From Roseibacillus ishigakijimensis (GTDB lineage: Bacteria; Verrucomicrobiota; Verrucomicrobiia; Verrucomicrobiales; Akkermansiaceae), in assembly GCF_016595415.1 (NCBI RefSeq), contig NZ_JAENIO010000026.1, forward strand, positions 1-57,710: 57,710 nt of DNA. The letters run 5' to 3'. The notes beneath the pieces were generated by a model that did not search any database, was not told the origin of the DNA, and saw only the letters and a list, made by a program, of their open reading frames with translations. Positions 16,231 through 24,426 of this stretch are shown piece after piece. Position numbers and translations under genes: made by a program. The first letter of the stretch is position 1. Each line of letters opens with the position of its first letter.

Positions 16231-17901
16231 ATGAATGAAATTCCCGCCTGGGCTCAGGAGGTCATCAATGGCTACGAGAGCGGAATTGCCGGTTGTTTTG
16301 TGCTTCATGGTAATGTCGGAGACCGGGTTCTCCTGCCGTCCGGGAGCCCGTCCGATGGCCATGGGGGTGGCGAGCACCTGGGACCTCTGCGCGACTTTCT
16401 CAAAGAGGTGCTGCTTCCCCGCTTCGAGATCATACTCATTTATAGTTTGGGAGAGGGATTGCAGGTCCTGCGCGGGAGTGAGCAGTTCGAGAAATGGGCA
16501 GGCTCGCGCGACGTCCCCTCCCAGCCCTTGGCGACCTTGCGCGCTGTGGGTGAGTTCTTGCGTTTTCAACGAAACAGCCGCCTCTTGACCGGTCGCAGTC
16601 CCCGGGTGGCCTTCGTGGTGCAAGAAGCCCAGCTGGTCGTCCCTCTCGTTTCCCAGTCCACCAGCTACGAAATCAATGCCCTCGCCAGCTTGCTCCGGGG
16701 TTGGGCGGCGGGAGGTCGGCTGCAGGAAAACGGGCAAGCGGTCTTCCTCGTGGCCGATCGGATCGCCAATCTCCATCCCGTGCTGGTGCATGAACCCGCC
16801 ATTTTTTCCGTGGAGTTGCCGCTCCCTTCGACGTCGATGATGGCCCGGGCCTTGGCTTCCTTGCAGGAGGGGGCGCCCCAGGCCCTCCGGCACTACGAGG
16901 ATCGCTTGCGGGCACTCGCGGAGGCGTTGCGAGGGGCCTCGCTCTCCTCTGTCGAGGCCCTCGTGCGTCGACGGCAATTTGAGCAAAAACCTCTGCTCGA
17001 AGAGGACGTGGGACGGCTCAAACGCGAGTTGGTGGAGCATGATTGCGAGGGACTCATCGAGTTTGTGGAGCCGGACCGCGATCTCTCGCAAGTCATCGGC
17101 CTGGAGGGTGTCAAGGACTGGCTTCGTGATGATTTGGCCCTTTGGCATCGGGGTGAACGCGCGGCCATGCCGATGGGCTACCTCTTTTGCGGCCCCGTGG
17201 GCACGGGCAAGACCTATCTCGCGGAGTGCCTCGCTGGAGAAGCGGGCGTGCCCATGGTTGTCATGCGCAACTTTCGCGACAAATGGGTCGGGAGCACGGA
17301 AGCCAATCTTGAAAAAATCTTTGCCCTCCTCCATGCCCTCGGCCGCTGTCTGGTGTTTGTGGACGAGGCCGACCAGGCTCTGGGCCAGCGGCAGTCGGGC
17401 AGCGGCGATGGCGGTGTGTCCAGCCGGGTCTACTCCATGATGGCTGCCGAGATGTCCGACACCCGTAACCGGGGTAAGATCGTCTGGGTCCTTGCCTCCA
17501 GCCGACCCGATCTCATCGAGGTCGACCTCAAGCGTCCCGGTCGCGTCGATATCAAGATTCCTCTTTTTCCCACCACCCGCGCCCGGGAGGGCTTCACCCT
17601 CTTGCGCGCGCTCTGCGGGGCGCGGGGACTTCCCATTCCCGAGGAGGCCTTTGCCGAATTCGAAGCGCTGGTCCCTCATCTCCTCACGCCGGGGGCTGCG
17701 GAGGCCATCGCGGTGAAGGTGTTTCGGGCCGTGAAAGCCAAAAATGCCGATCCACTGGACGCCTTGCGCGGAGCGTTGACCGGCTATCTGCCCCCGGTCG
17801 ATCCCAAAATTTTGCGTCAGCAGATGAAAATTGCGGCCGAGGAAGCCAGTGAGCCGTCTTTCCTTCCCAATGAGGTTAGATCCTTGCTGGGCCTTGATTA
17901 G
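16231..17901 (+). CDS. AAA-family ATPase of unknown role
   Basis: A 556-residue protein with one AAA ATPase module in its second half. Walker A is GPVGTGKT at residues 321-328, Walker B is LVFVDEA with D378-E379, and the stretch LASSRPDLIEVDLKRPGRVD supplies sensor 1 and the arginine-finger region of classical AAA proteins. The first 290 residues form an uncharacterised domain that starts with an odd HGNVGD segment. Classical AAA modules of this type remodel or unfold proteins as rings. The start is supported by AGGAAG just upstream. The divergent neighbour is the Verru_Chthon protein; a functional link is not shown. Confidence 0.85.
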   Translation: MNEIPAWAQEVINGYESGIAGCFVLHGNVGDRVLLPSGSPSDGHGGGEHLGPLRDFLKEVLLPRFEIILIYSLGEGLQVLRGSEQFEKWAGSRDVPSQPLATLRAVGEFLRFQRNSRLLTGRSPRVAFVVQEAQLVVPLVSQSTSYEINALASLLRGWAAGGRLQENGQAVFLVADRIANLHPVLVHEPAIFSVELPLPSTSMMARALASLQEGAPQALRHYEDRLRALAEALRGASLSSVEALVRRRQFEQKPLLEEDVGRLKRELVEHDCEGLIEFVEPDRDLSQVIGLEGVKDWLRDDLALWHRGERAAMPMGYLFCGPVGTGKTYLAECLAGEAGVPMVVMRNFRDKWVGSTEANLEKIFALLHALGRCLVFVDEADQALGQRQSGSGDGGVSSRVYSMMAAEMSDTRNRGKIVWVLASSRPDLIEVDLKRPGRVDIKIPLFPTTRAREGFTLLRALCGARGLPIPEEAFAEFEALVPHLLTPGAAEAIAVKVFRAVKAKNADPLDALRGALTGYLPPVDPKILRQQMKIAAEEASEPSFLPNEVRSLLGLD

Positions 17902-18057
17902 CGGGCCGAATGGGGGGCTTAAAATTTGTGACTTTTTCTGAAAGATTTAGAAATCCGTGTTAAAAAAGGATTTACACCGTGATTTTTTCCCCCATTTTGG
18001 CGTCCGGTTCGATTGCTTAGCGAAAGTTAAGTAATTGTTCCACGAACAAAATCACTT

Positions 18058-18741
18058 ATGAGAATCCTCCCAATCGCGTCTGCCCTTGTCGGTCTCTCTC
18101 TCGCCCTCCTCACCAGTTGCACCTCGACTTCGGTTGCCGCAACTGCGGAAAAGGCTCCCCGGAAAGCGGCCTCCAAGACCTGGACCGAGAATGTGGGTGG
18201 CAATTTGCCTGCCGAGGCCAATGTCGCCCTGCTCGAAGAAGTGGCCCACCTCCCCAAAGACAAACACGGTTTCCCCAGCTACCCTGACGACCAGACCCAC
18301 CGCGTGGTGCGGGCAACGGCCTACTCCCACATGCAGAATGAGCCCGGTGCTCCCGGTCGCATGAATGCGGAGGGCGGCATCCTCAAGTATGGCGAAGTCC
18401 GCAGCGCGGCCGCCGATTGGTCCAAATATCCCGTTGGCACCAAATTCAAAATCAAGGGTATGCCCTATCTCTACGTGGTGGACGACTACGGTTCCGCCCT
18501 GACCGGCACCAATACTGTGGACATCTTCCACCCCACTCTCGCGGGCATGAAAAAGTGGGGTCTCCGCACGATTGAAATTGATGTCATCCAGTGGGGCTCC
18601 TGGGAGCGCACCCTCGCTCTCCTCAAGGGCCGTCGTGGTTACTGGCACTGCGCCGACATGTATGCTGCTGCCGAGCGCAAGGTGAAGAGTGGCGCTGCGG
18701 TGGCTGGCTTCAGCAATCCCGGCGACGATACTCAGGGTTGA
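18058..18741 (+). CDS. 3D-domain lipoprotein
   Basis: A 227-residue probable lipoprotein. The lipobox is near residues 17-20 (LLTSC) after a hydrophobic leader. The central and C-terminal part contains a 3D domain (double-psi barrel): VVRATAYSH, then VVDDYGSALTG and VDIFHP, where the three conserved aspartates of this fold lie. 3D domains occur in lytic transglycosylases and resuscitation-type proteins acting on peptidoglycan. The protein is short and has no extra binding domain. A 156-bp AT-rich leader with a GTTC/GAAC palindrome precedes it. Confidence 0.85.
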   Translation: MRILPIASALVGLSLALLTSCTSTSVAATAEKAPRKAASKTWTENVGGNLPAEANVALLEEVAHLPKDKHGFPSYPDDQTHRVVRATAYSHMQNEPGAPGRMNAEGGILKYGEVRSAAADWSKYPVGTKFKIKGMPYLYVVDDYGSALTGTNTVDIFHPTLAGMKKWGLRTIEIDVIQWGSWERTLALLKGRRGYWHCADMYAAAERKVKSGAAVAGFSNPGDDTQG

Positions 18742-18771
18742 TTTTTCCCCGGCATCCGCTGACCTAGCCCG

Positions 18772-19422
18772 ATGCGCAAACAAGAACGGGCCGATTTTAT
18801 TCTCAGGCGTCTCGAGGAGTTGTATCCCGAGACGCCTGTTCCTTTGGATCACAAGGACCCCTTCACCTTGCTGGTGGCGGTTCTGCTCTCCGCCCAGTGC
18901 ACCGATGCCCGGGTCAATCTCGTGACCCCGGGACTTTTCGCGCTGGCGGATGAACCGGCAACCATGGCGGAGCTGGAGGTTCCGGTCATCCAAGAGGCGA
19001 TCCAATCCTGTGGTCTGGCTCCTCGGAAGGCGAAGGCGATTCGCGAGCTTTCCCGGCTGCTGATGGAAAAATTCGCAGGGGAAGTCCCGCGCACCATCGC
19101 CGAGCTGGAAACCTTGCCGGGGGTGGGTCATAAAACGGCCTCGGTCGTGGTGGCGCAGGCCTTTGGCGAGCCGGCCTTTCCCGTCGATACCCACATCCAT
19201 CGTCTGGCGCAGCGTTGGAAGCTGACATCCGGACAAAATGTGGTGCAGACTGAGCGGGATTTGAAAGCGCTTTTCCCCCGGGAAAGTTGGAACAAGCTTC
19301 ATCTCCAAATCATCTTTTACGGTCGCGACGCCTGCACCGCCCGGGGCTGCGACGGAAGGGTGTGCGAGATTTGCCGCACTCTTTTTCCCAATCGCAAATC
19401 CCCGGTGGTGACGAGGAAGTGA
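18772..19422 (+). CDS. nth: Endonuclease III (DNA glycosylase/AP lyase)
   Basis: A 216-residue base-excision repair enzyme that removes oxidised pyrimidines and cuts at the abasic site. The helix-hairpin-helix is LPGVGHKTASVV, and the catalytic lysine and aspartate are in GVGHKTA and VDTHIHRLAQRW. The C-terminal iron-sulfur ligands are arranged C-x4-C-x4-C-x2-C (DACTARGCDGRVCEIC) rather than the E. coli C-x6-C-x2-C-x5-C, and the protein ends soon after. It starts 30 bp after the 3D lipoprotein gene. No Shine-Dalgarno is visible. Confidence 0.95.
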   Translation: MRKQERADFILRRLEELYPETPVPLDHKDPFTLLVAVLLSAQCTDARVNLVTPGLFALADEPATMAELEVPVIQEAIQSCGLAPRKAKAIRELSRLLMEKFAGEVPRTIAELETLPGVGHKTASVVVAQAFGEPAFPVDTHIHRLAQRWKLTSGQNVVQTERDLKALFPRESWNKLHLQIIFYGRDACTARGCDGRVCEICRTLFPNRKSPVVTRK

Positions 19423-19427
19423 GGAAC

Positions 19428-20246
19428 TCATGACTGGGCAGAGACCTCGTCGAGCGCCTCCTCGGCTTGGTCGGCTCCCCGGTCAACGGCCTCCTTGGCG
19501 CGCTCCTGCAGGCCCTCGCGATCGAGGCGGTGGGCCCGGATCTCATCGCGCACACTGGTCACTGCGGAGCGACAGGCTTGCGACGCCCGTTGCCGGACTG
19601 CGGTCGCGGTTTTGCCGTAGAGTTTTTCTTCTTTCTCAGACTTGGGCAAAATGAGACCCAGTGCAAAGCCGGAGAGCGCCGCCCCCGCACAGAGGACGAG
19701 GGGATGGTCTTGGGTTGAGGATTGGGCCTGCCGGACGACTTCCTGGCTGGCCTGCTTGACCTCTTCCTTTTGTTCGCTGGTTGCCTGGCTGACCTTTTCC
19801 AAGGTGCGCTCGGTGGCCATGCGGGCGGGAGCGACCTTCTCGGCGGTGCGGTTGCGCACCTCGCGGGCGGACTCCCGCCCCCGCCTCCCCCAGTGGTGGA
19901 GACGTTCATTCGCTTCCCGGCCCATTTCGCGGTAACGGTCGGAGGGGGGAAGGAAGGCGCTGCCAACCGCAGCCACGCCGAGAGCCAGGGGCACCGGATT
20001 TTCCCGCACAAAGCGTCCGGCCTTGTGCCCGGCTTCCTTCAGTCCTTCGGTGGCTTGGCTGGTTTCCAAGTGGTCGAGTTTTTCGCTCATCCAGTCGTAG
20101 AGACTGCTCAAGAGTTCGTTGGGTTCGGCTTTTTCTGCCAGCTTCTGCCAAGTTGAGTCCATGCGCTGACGGGTGCTTTCGATATCATTTTCGATAGCTT
20201 CGGCATGGGCGTTTTGATCTTCGATGGGGTCGTTGGGATTATTCAT
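19428..20246 (-). CDS. DUF3618-type membrane-associated protein
   Basis: A 272-residue protein. The N-terminal 40 residues (ENDIESTRQRMDSTWQKLAE) match the DUF3618 pattern. Two hydrophobic segments follow (PVPLALGVAAVGSAFLPP and PLVLCAGAALSGFALGLILP), separated by long charged helices that probably form coiled coils. Function is unknown; such proteins accompany YqjD/YqjE-like proteins. The ATG at 20246 is preferred because it overlaps the stop of the upstream holin-like gene as ATGA and because the longer frame is low-complexity shadow sequence. Third gene of the leftward operon. Confidence 0.82.
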   Translation of the reverse strand: MNNPNDPIEDQNAHAEAIENDIESTRQRMDSTWQKLAEKAEPNELLSSLYDWMSEKLDHLETSQATEGLKEAGHKAGRFVRENPVPLALGVAAVGSAFLPPSDRYREMGREANERLHHWGRRGRESAREVRNRTAEKVAPARMATERTLEKVSQATSEQKEEVKQASQEVVRQAQSSTQDHPLVLCAGAALSGFALGLILPKSEKEEKLYGKTATAVRQRASQACRSAVTSVRDEIRAHRLDREGLQERAKEAVDRGADQAEEALDEVSAQS

Positions 20247-20713
20247 GAGAGTTTTGATTCTGCCCAAGATTGGGTTGCGGAGAGCTGACGGGCGGACTTC
20301 TTGGGCATGAGAGTGCCGCTGGTCAGCTTGTTGCGAGCGCGGAGAGAGATGCCGATTCCACTGGCCAAGACCAGGGAGCCGAAAAAGAGGAAGCCAAGGA
20401 ACTGCGCGATCACCGGACCCACTCCGACCAGCAGGAAGAGCTGGGCGACTCCGTAGGAAAGTCCCGCCATGGCGAGCACCATCCCCACACAGAGGAGAAA
20501 GAGACCGGCGAAGAGCCAAATCAGGTGGCGGGCGGCCTCGTGCACCTTCGTGCTGATCTCTGCCTTGGCGAGGGCAACTTCCTGCCGGAAAAGGTGGGAA
20601 GCGTCCGCAGTGAGTTCGCTCAAGAGGTGGGCGACGGGCGAGGAGGAGGCCCCCCGGCCTGCCGCCGCCTCCCTTGCGCGGGGCTTTTCAGCCAGCCTGT
20701 TCGTGGTCACCAT
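20243..20713 (-). CDS. YqjE-like phage-holin-superfamily membrane protein
   Basis: A 156-residue protein of the DUF1469/holin 3-6 superfamily. An amphipathic helix (SHLFRQEVALAKAEISTKV) precedes two transmembrane helices at about residues 62-85 and 95-125. Despite the family name it is not a sign of a prophage: homologues such as YqjE sit in chromosomal operons with DUF883 proteins, as here, and are linked with stationary-phase membrane and ribosome association. It is between the DUF883-like gene (11 bp upstream) and the DUF3618 gene (4-bp overlap). Confidence 0.85.
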   Translation of the reverse strand: MVTTNRLAEKPRAREAAAGRGASSSPVAHLLSELTADASHLFRQEVALAKAEISTKVHEAARHLIWLFAGLFLLCVGMVLAMAGLSYGVAQLFLLVGVGPVIAQFLGFLFFGSLVLASGIGISLRARNKLTSGTLMPKKSARQLSATQSWAESKLS

Positions 20714-20724
20714 TGTTTCGGGGG

Positions 20725-21258
20725 TTAGGCGGCTTGCTCAGAGTTGCTTTGGCCGACTCGGAGGAGGCGTCCGGTCACGAAGCCCGCAGCTAGCAGGCCG
20801 CCGATAACGGCCACGGGATGCTCGCGCACCACTTGCCGCATGTCGGCGAGGACTTCTTGCGAGTCCTTGCTCTCGAGATAGCCTGCCACCCGGTCCAGTC
20901 CCCCGGAGAGATGGCTGGTGCCTTTTTTCAGACTCTCCGGTTGCTGTTCATTGAGGCGGCCATCCGCTCCGTCGACCGCTCGTTGCAGATTGCGGACTTG
21001 GGCCGAAGCCTTGCTGAGATAGCCGTCGGCGTGACTTTTCAAGCGATGCCCAGTCTTCTCGGCGAGCTCTTTGCCTCGCTCCTTGGCTGTCTCCTTGGCT
21101 TGGGCAAAGACAGGGCTGCCGCTTTCATCCTCGTCCTCATGGGGCTGGGGGATGTGCTTGGGTTGAAAGTCGGAGGTGTCGTGCGGGAGGGGAGTTCCCG
21201 CTTCGATTTCCGATTCCCGATGAGTTTCCTGCGTGTTTGGAAGGTCTTGAGTTTTCAT
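20725..21258 (-). CDS. YqjD/ElaB-like DUF883 protein
   Basis: A 177-residue protein. The first 60 residues are acidic and disordered, the middle is a charged helix (AKERGKELAEKTGHRLKSH), and the C-terminus has a glycine-containing transmembrane helix (HPVAVIGGLLAAGFVTGRLL) as in DUF883/YqjD. E. coli YqjD is an inner-membrane protein that binds ribosomes in stationary phase; that role here is only by analogy. It is the first gene of the leftward three-gene operon and faces a 182-bp divergent intergenic region. Confidence 0.8.
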   Translation of the reverse strand: MKTQDLPNTQETHRESEIEAGTPLPHDTSDFQPKHIPQPHEDEDESGSPVFAQAKETAKERGKELAEKTGHRLKSHADGYLSKASAQVRNLQRAVDGADGRLNEQQPESLKKGTSHLSGGLDRVAGYLESKDSQEVLADMRQVVREHPVAVIGGLLAAGFVTGRLLRVGQSNSEQAA

Positions 21259-21406
21259 AGCGATTTTGATTAGGCAGATCGGATGCCATGATAATCAGTT
21301 CGCTTTTTATCAATGGGTTGAGCGGTCCTTGCCCGGCTCTACATGCGGGTCTTTTTTTGCAAAGTGATCGATAGCGAGAGTTCTTGGTGCACTTTGCAAC
21401 GGGCGC

Positions 21407-21434
21407 TTGCCAGTTTTTCCGGAAGCGCTAGACT
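21407..21434 (+). promoter_or_regulatory. Sigma-70-like promoter placing TSS at a start codon
   Basis: TTGCCA and TAGACT are separated by 16 bases. The -10 element ends 6 bases before the ATG of the small lipoprotein gene, so transcription would begin at or very near the start codon and give a leaderless message. Five of six and four of six bases match the consensus. Confidence 0.45.
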
Positions 21435-21440
21435 GCCGTC

Positions 21441-21620
21441 ATGAAACTCAAGTATGCCCTCTGGCTGGCATTGCCCGCCCTCTTCCTCGGTTTGGCCAGC
21501 TGTGCGACAGAAAAGGAGCGTCAGGTCGTTTTGCCCGAGTCCGAGGAGAGTGATTTGCCTTGGAACAGCATGCGCGAGGGCGAAGGTCTGGGCCAGTTTG
21601 GTGCCTTCCAGAATCGCTAG
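21441..21620 (+). CDS. Small lipoprotein (59 residues)
   Basis: A short gene encoding MKLKYALWLALPALFLGLAS followed by the lipid-modified cysteine 21 (lipobox GLASC). The mature 39-residue part is acidic in the middle and ends with DLPWNSMREGEGLGQFGAF. The DLPWN and GEG-x-GxxGxF pattern gives it a defined, probably conserved tail. Function is unknown; small outer-membrane lipoproteins often support envelope assembly. A promoter-like sequence directly precedes it. It converges on the cardiolipin synthase gene, whose stop lies 6 bp away. Confidence 0.8.
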   Translation: MKLKYALWLALPALFLGLASCATEKERQVVLPESEESDLPWNSMREGEGLGQFGAFQNR

Positions 21621-21626
21621 CGTTGG

Positions 21627-23093
21627 CTACTGGATGGGGGCCAGCAAGCGGGCTAGCTTGGCAGCCAACTTGAAGTGAATCGGCTTGTCGAGGAATTCGT
21701 CGCGATGCACTTCCCGGGAGCAATCGAAGTCCTCGGTGAACATTCCGGCCACTTCGTATACATGCTCTTGGGCGGTGAGAATAGCCGTGATCTCGAAGTT
21801 GAGACGCAGCGAGCGGTTGTCGAGATTCCCGGTTCCGACCCCGGCGACTTGGTTGTCGATGAGGAAGGCCTTCTGGTGCATGAAGCCGTCGGAATAGCGG
21901 AAAAGCCGGATGCCATAGGGCAGGGTCTGCCGGTAGTAGGTGAAGGAAGAGAGCCAGACCAGCAAGTGGTCGGGCTTCTCCGGTAGCAGGATGCGCACGT
22001 CCACGCCTCGCAGGGCGGCTGTCTGGAGAGCGGTGAGCACGCCGTCGTCGGGCACGAAGTAGGGGGAGGCAATCCAGAGTTTCTCCCGCGCGGTATTGGC
22101 CGCCTCTGCGATGAGCAATTGGAAGGAAGGCCGCTCGTCGCTGGGCCCGGTGGGCACGATGGCGATGGAGGCATCCTCTTCCTCATGGACGCACTTCCAG
22201 TCCAGAGCCGGGATGCGGTGGGTGGCCCAATACCAATCCTCCAGAAAGACCAGCTGCACGGCCTGCACGGCGGGACCCCGCAGACGCAGATGGGTGTCCC
22301 GCCAATTGCCGAAGTGCTCATTGCGCCCGAGATACTCGTCACCGACATTGACCCCGCCGATGAAGGCGTCCCGGCCATCGATGACGATAATCTTGCGGTG
22401 ATTGCGAAAGTTCAGCTGTAGGCGCGACCACCATTTGCGGGTGCGGCCGAAAGGCACGCACTCCACCCCTGCCGCAGTCAGCTCGTCGAGATAGCTATTG
22501 GGCAGGCAGTGGGAGCCGAGTTCGTCGAAGAGGAAGTGGACGCGCACTCCGGCCTTGGCCCGGTCGAGGAGGGCTTCCTTGAAGCGCTGTCCCACCCGGT
22601 CGCTTTTAATGATGTAAAAGTGGATGAGGAGATACTCCCGGGCAGTCGCAATGGCCTCGAAGATATGGGCGAAGATCTCTTCGCCATCGATGAGCAGGTC
22701 GGCATCGTTCCCCCGGGTGATGGGCATGCCGCCGAGCCGCACCGCCGTCTTGAGAAAAGGTCGGTCCGGCTCCTGGCGATGGGGCTTGATGGAGGTTTCA
22801 AGGGCATCGACCTGGGAATTCAGCAACTGGTCGTCGCTTTTCCGCGCTTGCACATAGCCTCTCAGCATATTGCGGCCAAAGACCCAGTAGAAAGGAATGG
22901 CGACCCAGGGGAAGGTCACCAGAGAAATCATCCAGGCAATGGTCGCGCTCGGGGTGCGCACCCGGAAGAGGGCGTGCAAGACATGGGCGGCCCCAATGAA
23001 ATGCAGCAGCACGAGCCCGAGAATGAGGAGAGGTTGCGGAATATCCACAATCCAGAGATTCAGGCCTTTTCCCGAAATGACAAGCCCCTTCAC
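21627..23093 (-). CDS. cls: Cardiolipin synthase
   Basis: A 488-residue phospholipase-D-superfamily enzyme that joins two phosphatidylglycerol molecules into cardiolipin at the inner membrane. Two N-terminal transmembrane helices (about 18-40 and 52-72) are followed by two HKD motifs, H232-x-K234-x4-D239 and H406-x-K408-x4-D413, with the downstream GGVNVGDEY and GTGNLDNRS segments. The start codon is GTG at 23093; a TAA lies two codons upstream in the same frame, so no longer form is possible. Size and order match the ClsA type. Confidence 0.95.
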   Translation of the reverse strand: MKGLVISGKGLNLWIVDIPQPLLILGLVLLHFIGAAHVLHALFRVRTPSATIAWMISLVTFPWVAIPFYWVFGRNMLRGYVQARKSDDQLLNSQVDALETSIKPHRQEPDRPFLKTAVRLGGMPITRGNDADLLIDGEEIFAHIFEAIATAREYLLIHFYIIKSDRVGQRFKEALLDRAKAGVRVHFLFDELGSHCLPNSYLDELTAAGVECVPFGRTRKWWSRLQLNFRNHRKIIVIDGRDAFIGGVNVGDEYLGRNEHFGNWRDTHLRLRGPAVQAVQLVFLEDWYWATHRIPALDWKCVHEEEDASIAIVPTGPSDERPSFQLLIAEAANTAREKLWIASPYFVPDDGVLTALQTAALRGVDVRILLPEKPDHLLVWLSSFTYYRQTLPYGIRLFRYSDGFMHQKAFLIDNQVAGVGTGNLDNRSLRLNFEITAILTAQEHVYEVAGMFTEDFDCSREVHRDEFLDKPIHFKLAAKLARLLAPIQ

Positions 23094-23237
23094 TTGTTAG
23101 GTCTCTCTGGAACTGCGAATTGTCGGCTGCGAAGAATCGGGGACGTGGCAGCCCTGCTATTCCTTGTCTGTTCCTATTCCCATCTGGTAGAGAGTGATTT
23201 ACGGGGGAGGTTGCAGATTCCCTGACTGGAAAGAGAG

Positions 23238-23507
23238 TCAGTCCTTCTTGGCATCGGACTTGCTCTCTTTCTTCGGCGCGCTGGCCGCCTTTTCTTTCTT
23301 GGCTCCCTCGGTGTAAGATTTGGAGCGATAATCGGTTTCGTAGAAACCTCCTCCCTTGAAAATGATGCCTCCGCCGGTGCCCAAGAGGCGCTTCACCGCA
23401 CCGTCGCACTCGTCCAGAGGGCAGTCGGTGAGTTTGTCGTCACTCATCTTTTGGAAGACCTCAAAAGTATGGCCACAGGTCTGGCAGCGGTAGTCATAGT
23501 TGGGCAT
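23238..23507 (-). CDS. FmdB-family zinc-ribbon protein
   Basis: An 89-residue protein starting MPNYDYRCQTCGHTFEVFQ, typical of FmdB-type regulatory zinc ribbons. The first knuckle is C8-x2-C11; the second is C29-x4-C34, slightly wider than usual. After a glycine-rich segment (GTGGGIIFKGGGFYETDY) it ends in a Lys/Ala/Ser tail of about 25 residues that could bind nucleic acid. The role is uncertain; relatives are thought to regulate transcription. The ATG at 23507 is fixed by the family N-terminus. Confidence 0.9.
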   Translation of the reverse strand: MPNYDYRCQTCGHTFEVFQKMSDDKLTDCPLDECDGAVKRLLGTGGGIIFKGGGFYETDYRSKSYTEGAKKEKAASAPKKESKSDAKKD

Positions 23508-23628
23508 AATGATTTTTTGATTGTCGTGGAGGGGAATTAGCACGATTTTCCCCGCGCGCAAGCGTCTCTTGAGTGGTCGTTTGCAATCAGCCCGTTCGGG
23601 TTTATGATCATCCCCAATCCTATCATCC

Positions 23629-24252
23629 ATGAGCTTTAAGCGAATCTTCCCCCTGGCTGGCCTTTTGGCCGCGCTTGTTTCCGTATCCTGCACCCCGGTA
23701 TCGGGCCCCACGGTGGGCTCGGCGGGAGCTTCTACTGGCTACTTGGCCGGTATCCGGACCACTACCCCCTATGATGGCTCGGCCAATCCCAACGAGTCTT
23801 CTTCCTTCTGGGATGGCGATGGAGTCCCCGGCTCGCCCAAGATCCGCATCAATCTGGCGGAGCAACGGGCCTATTATTACAAAGGCAATCAATTGGTCGG
23901 AGTATCGCCGGTCTCCACTGGCATCGAAGGCCGGGTCACCCCCAAGGGTTCCTTCAAGGTGACTCAAAAGAGCCGCCATCACGAATCCTCGCTTTACGGG
24001 GTCATCCGCAATGTGGCCACTGGCGAAATCGTCAATGACGATGCCGACACCCGCAAGGATCGGCCCGGCCCGGGCGAGGTCTTCGAGCGTGCTCCCATGC
24101 CTTACTTCATGCGCTTCAATGGCGGCGTGGGCATGCACACTGGCTTCCTTCCCGGCTATGCCGCCTCCCATGGCTGCGTGCGCATGCCGGACAAGATGGC
24201 CAAGGTGTTCTTCGAGAATACCCCCATCGGCACCCCGGTCATCGTGGAATAA
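23629..24252 (+). CDS. L,D-transpeptidase lipoprotein (YkuD domain)
   Basis: A 207-residue probable lipoprotein (lipobox VSVSC, Cys21). The YkuD domain covers about residues 70-207: it begins KIRINLAEQRAYYYKG and contains the active site H170 and S180-H-G-C183-V-R, with C183 as the nucleophile. Such enzymes form 3-3 cross-links in peptidoglycan or attach lipoproteins to it. No LysM or other wall-binding domain is fused. A strong terminator follows. Confidence 0.95.
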   Translation: MSFKRIFPLAGLLAALVSVSCTPVSGPTVGSAGASTGYLAGIRTTTPYDGSANPNESSSFWDGDGVPGSPKIRINLAEQRAYYYKGNQLVGVSPVSTGIEGRVTPKGSFKVTQKSRHHESSLYGVIRNVATGEIVNDDADTRKDRPGPGEVFERAPMPYFMRFNGGVGMHTGFLPGYAASHGCVRMPDKMAKVFFENTPIGTPVIVE

Positions 24253-24281
24253 GGTTGTCGCCTCTATTTTGATCTCAAAAG

Positions 24282-24313
24282 AAAGCGCGGGTGGCTCACC
24301 TCCGCGCTTTTTT
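24282..24313 (+). terminator. Terminator of the L,D-transpeptidase gene
   Basis: AAAGCGCGG/CCGCGCTTT with a short GC-rich loop is followed by a T-run. It lies 30 bp after the stop codon. Confidence 0.9.
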
Positions 24314-24426
24314 CATGCCGGGGGGCAAGGTTTTGCTTCCCGGTGTCCCGGTCCGCCTTCCGGTGATGGTCGCAAGAAGAGGGGGCTGCCGCCAGTAGGG
24401 GGTAGGTCGGACTTTTTTTTCACATC

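Noticed and set aside
16222-17679. 485-residue minus-strand frame opposite the AAA ATPase
   Set aside because: The plus strand contains intact Walker motifs; the minus frame shows none.
20243-20713. Holin as evidence of a prophage
   Set aside because: Neighbours are YqjD- and DUF3618-like chromosomal genes; there are no phage structural, lysis or integrase genes.
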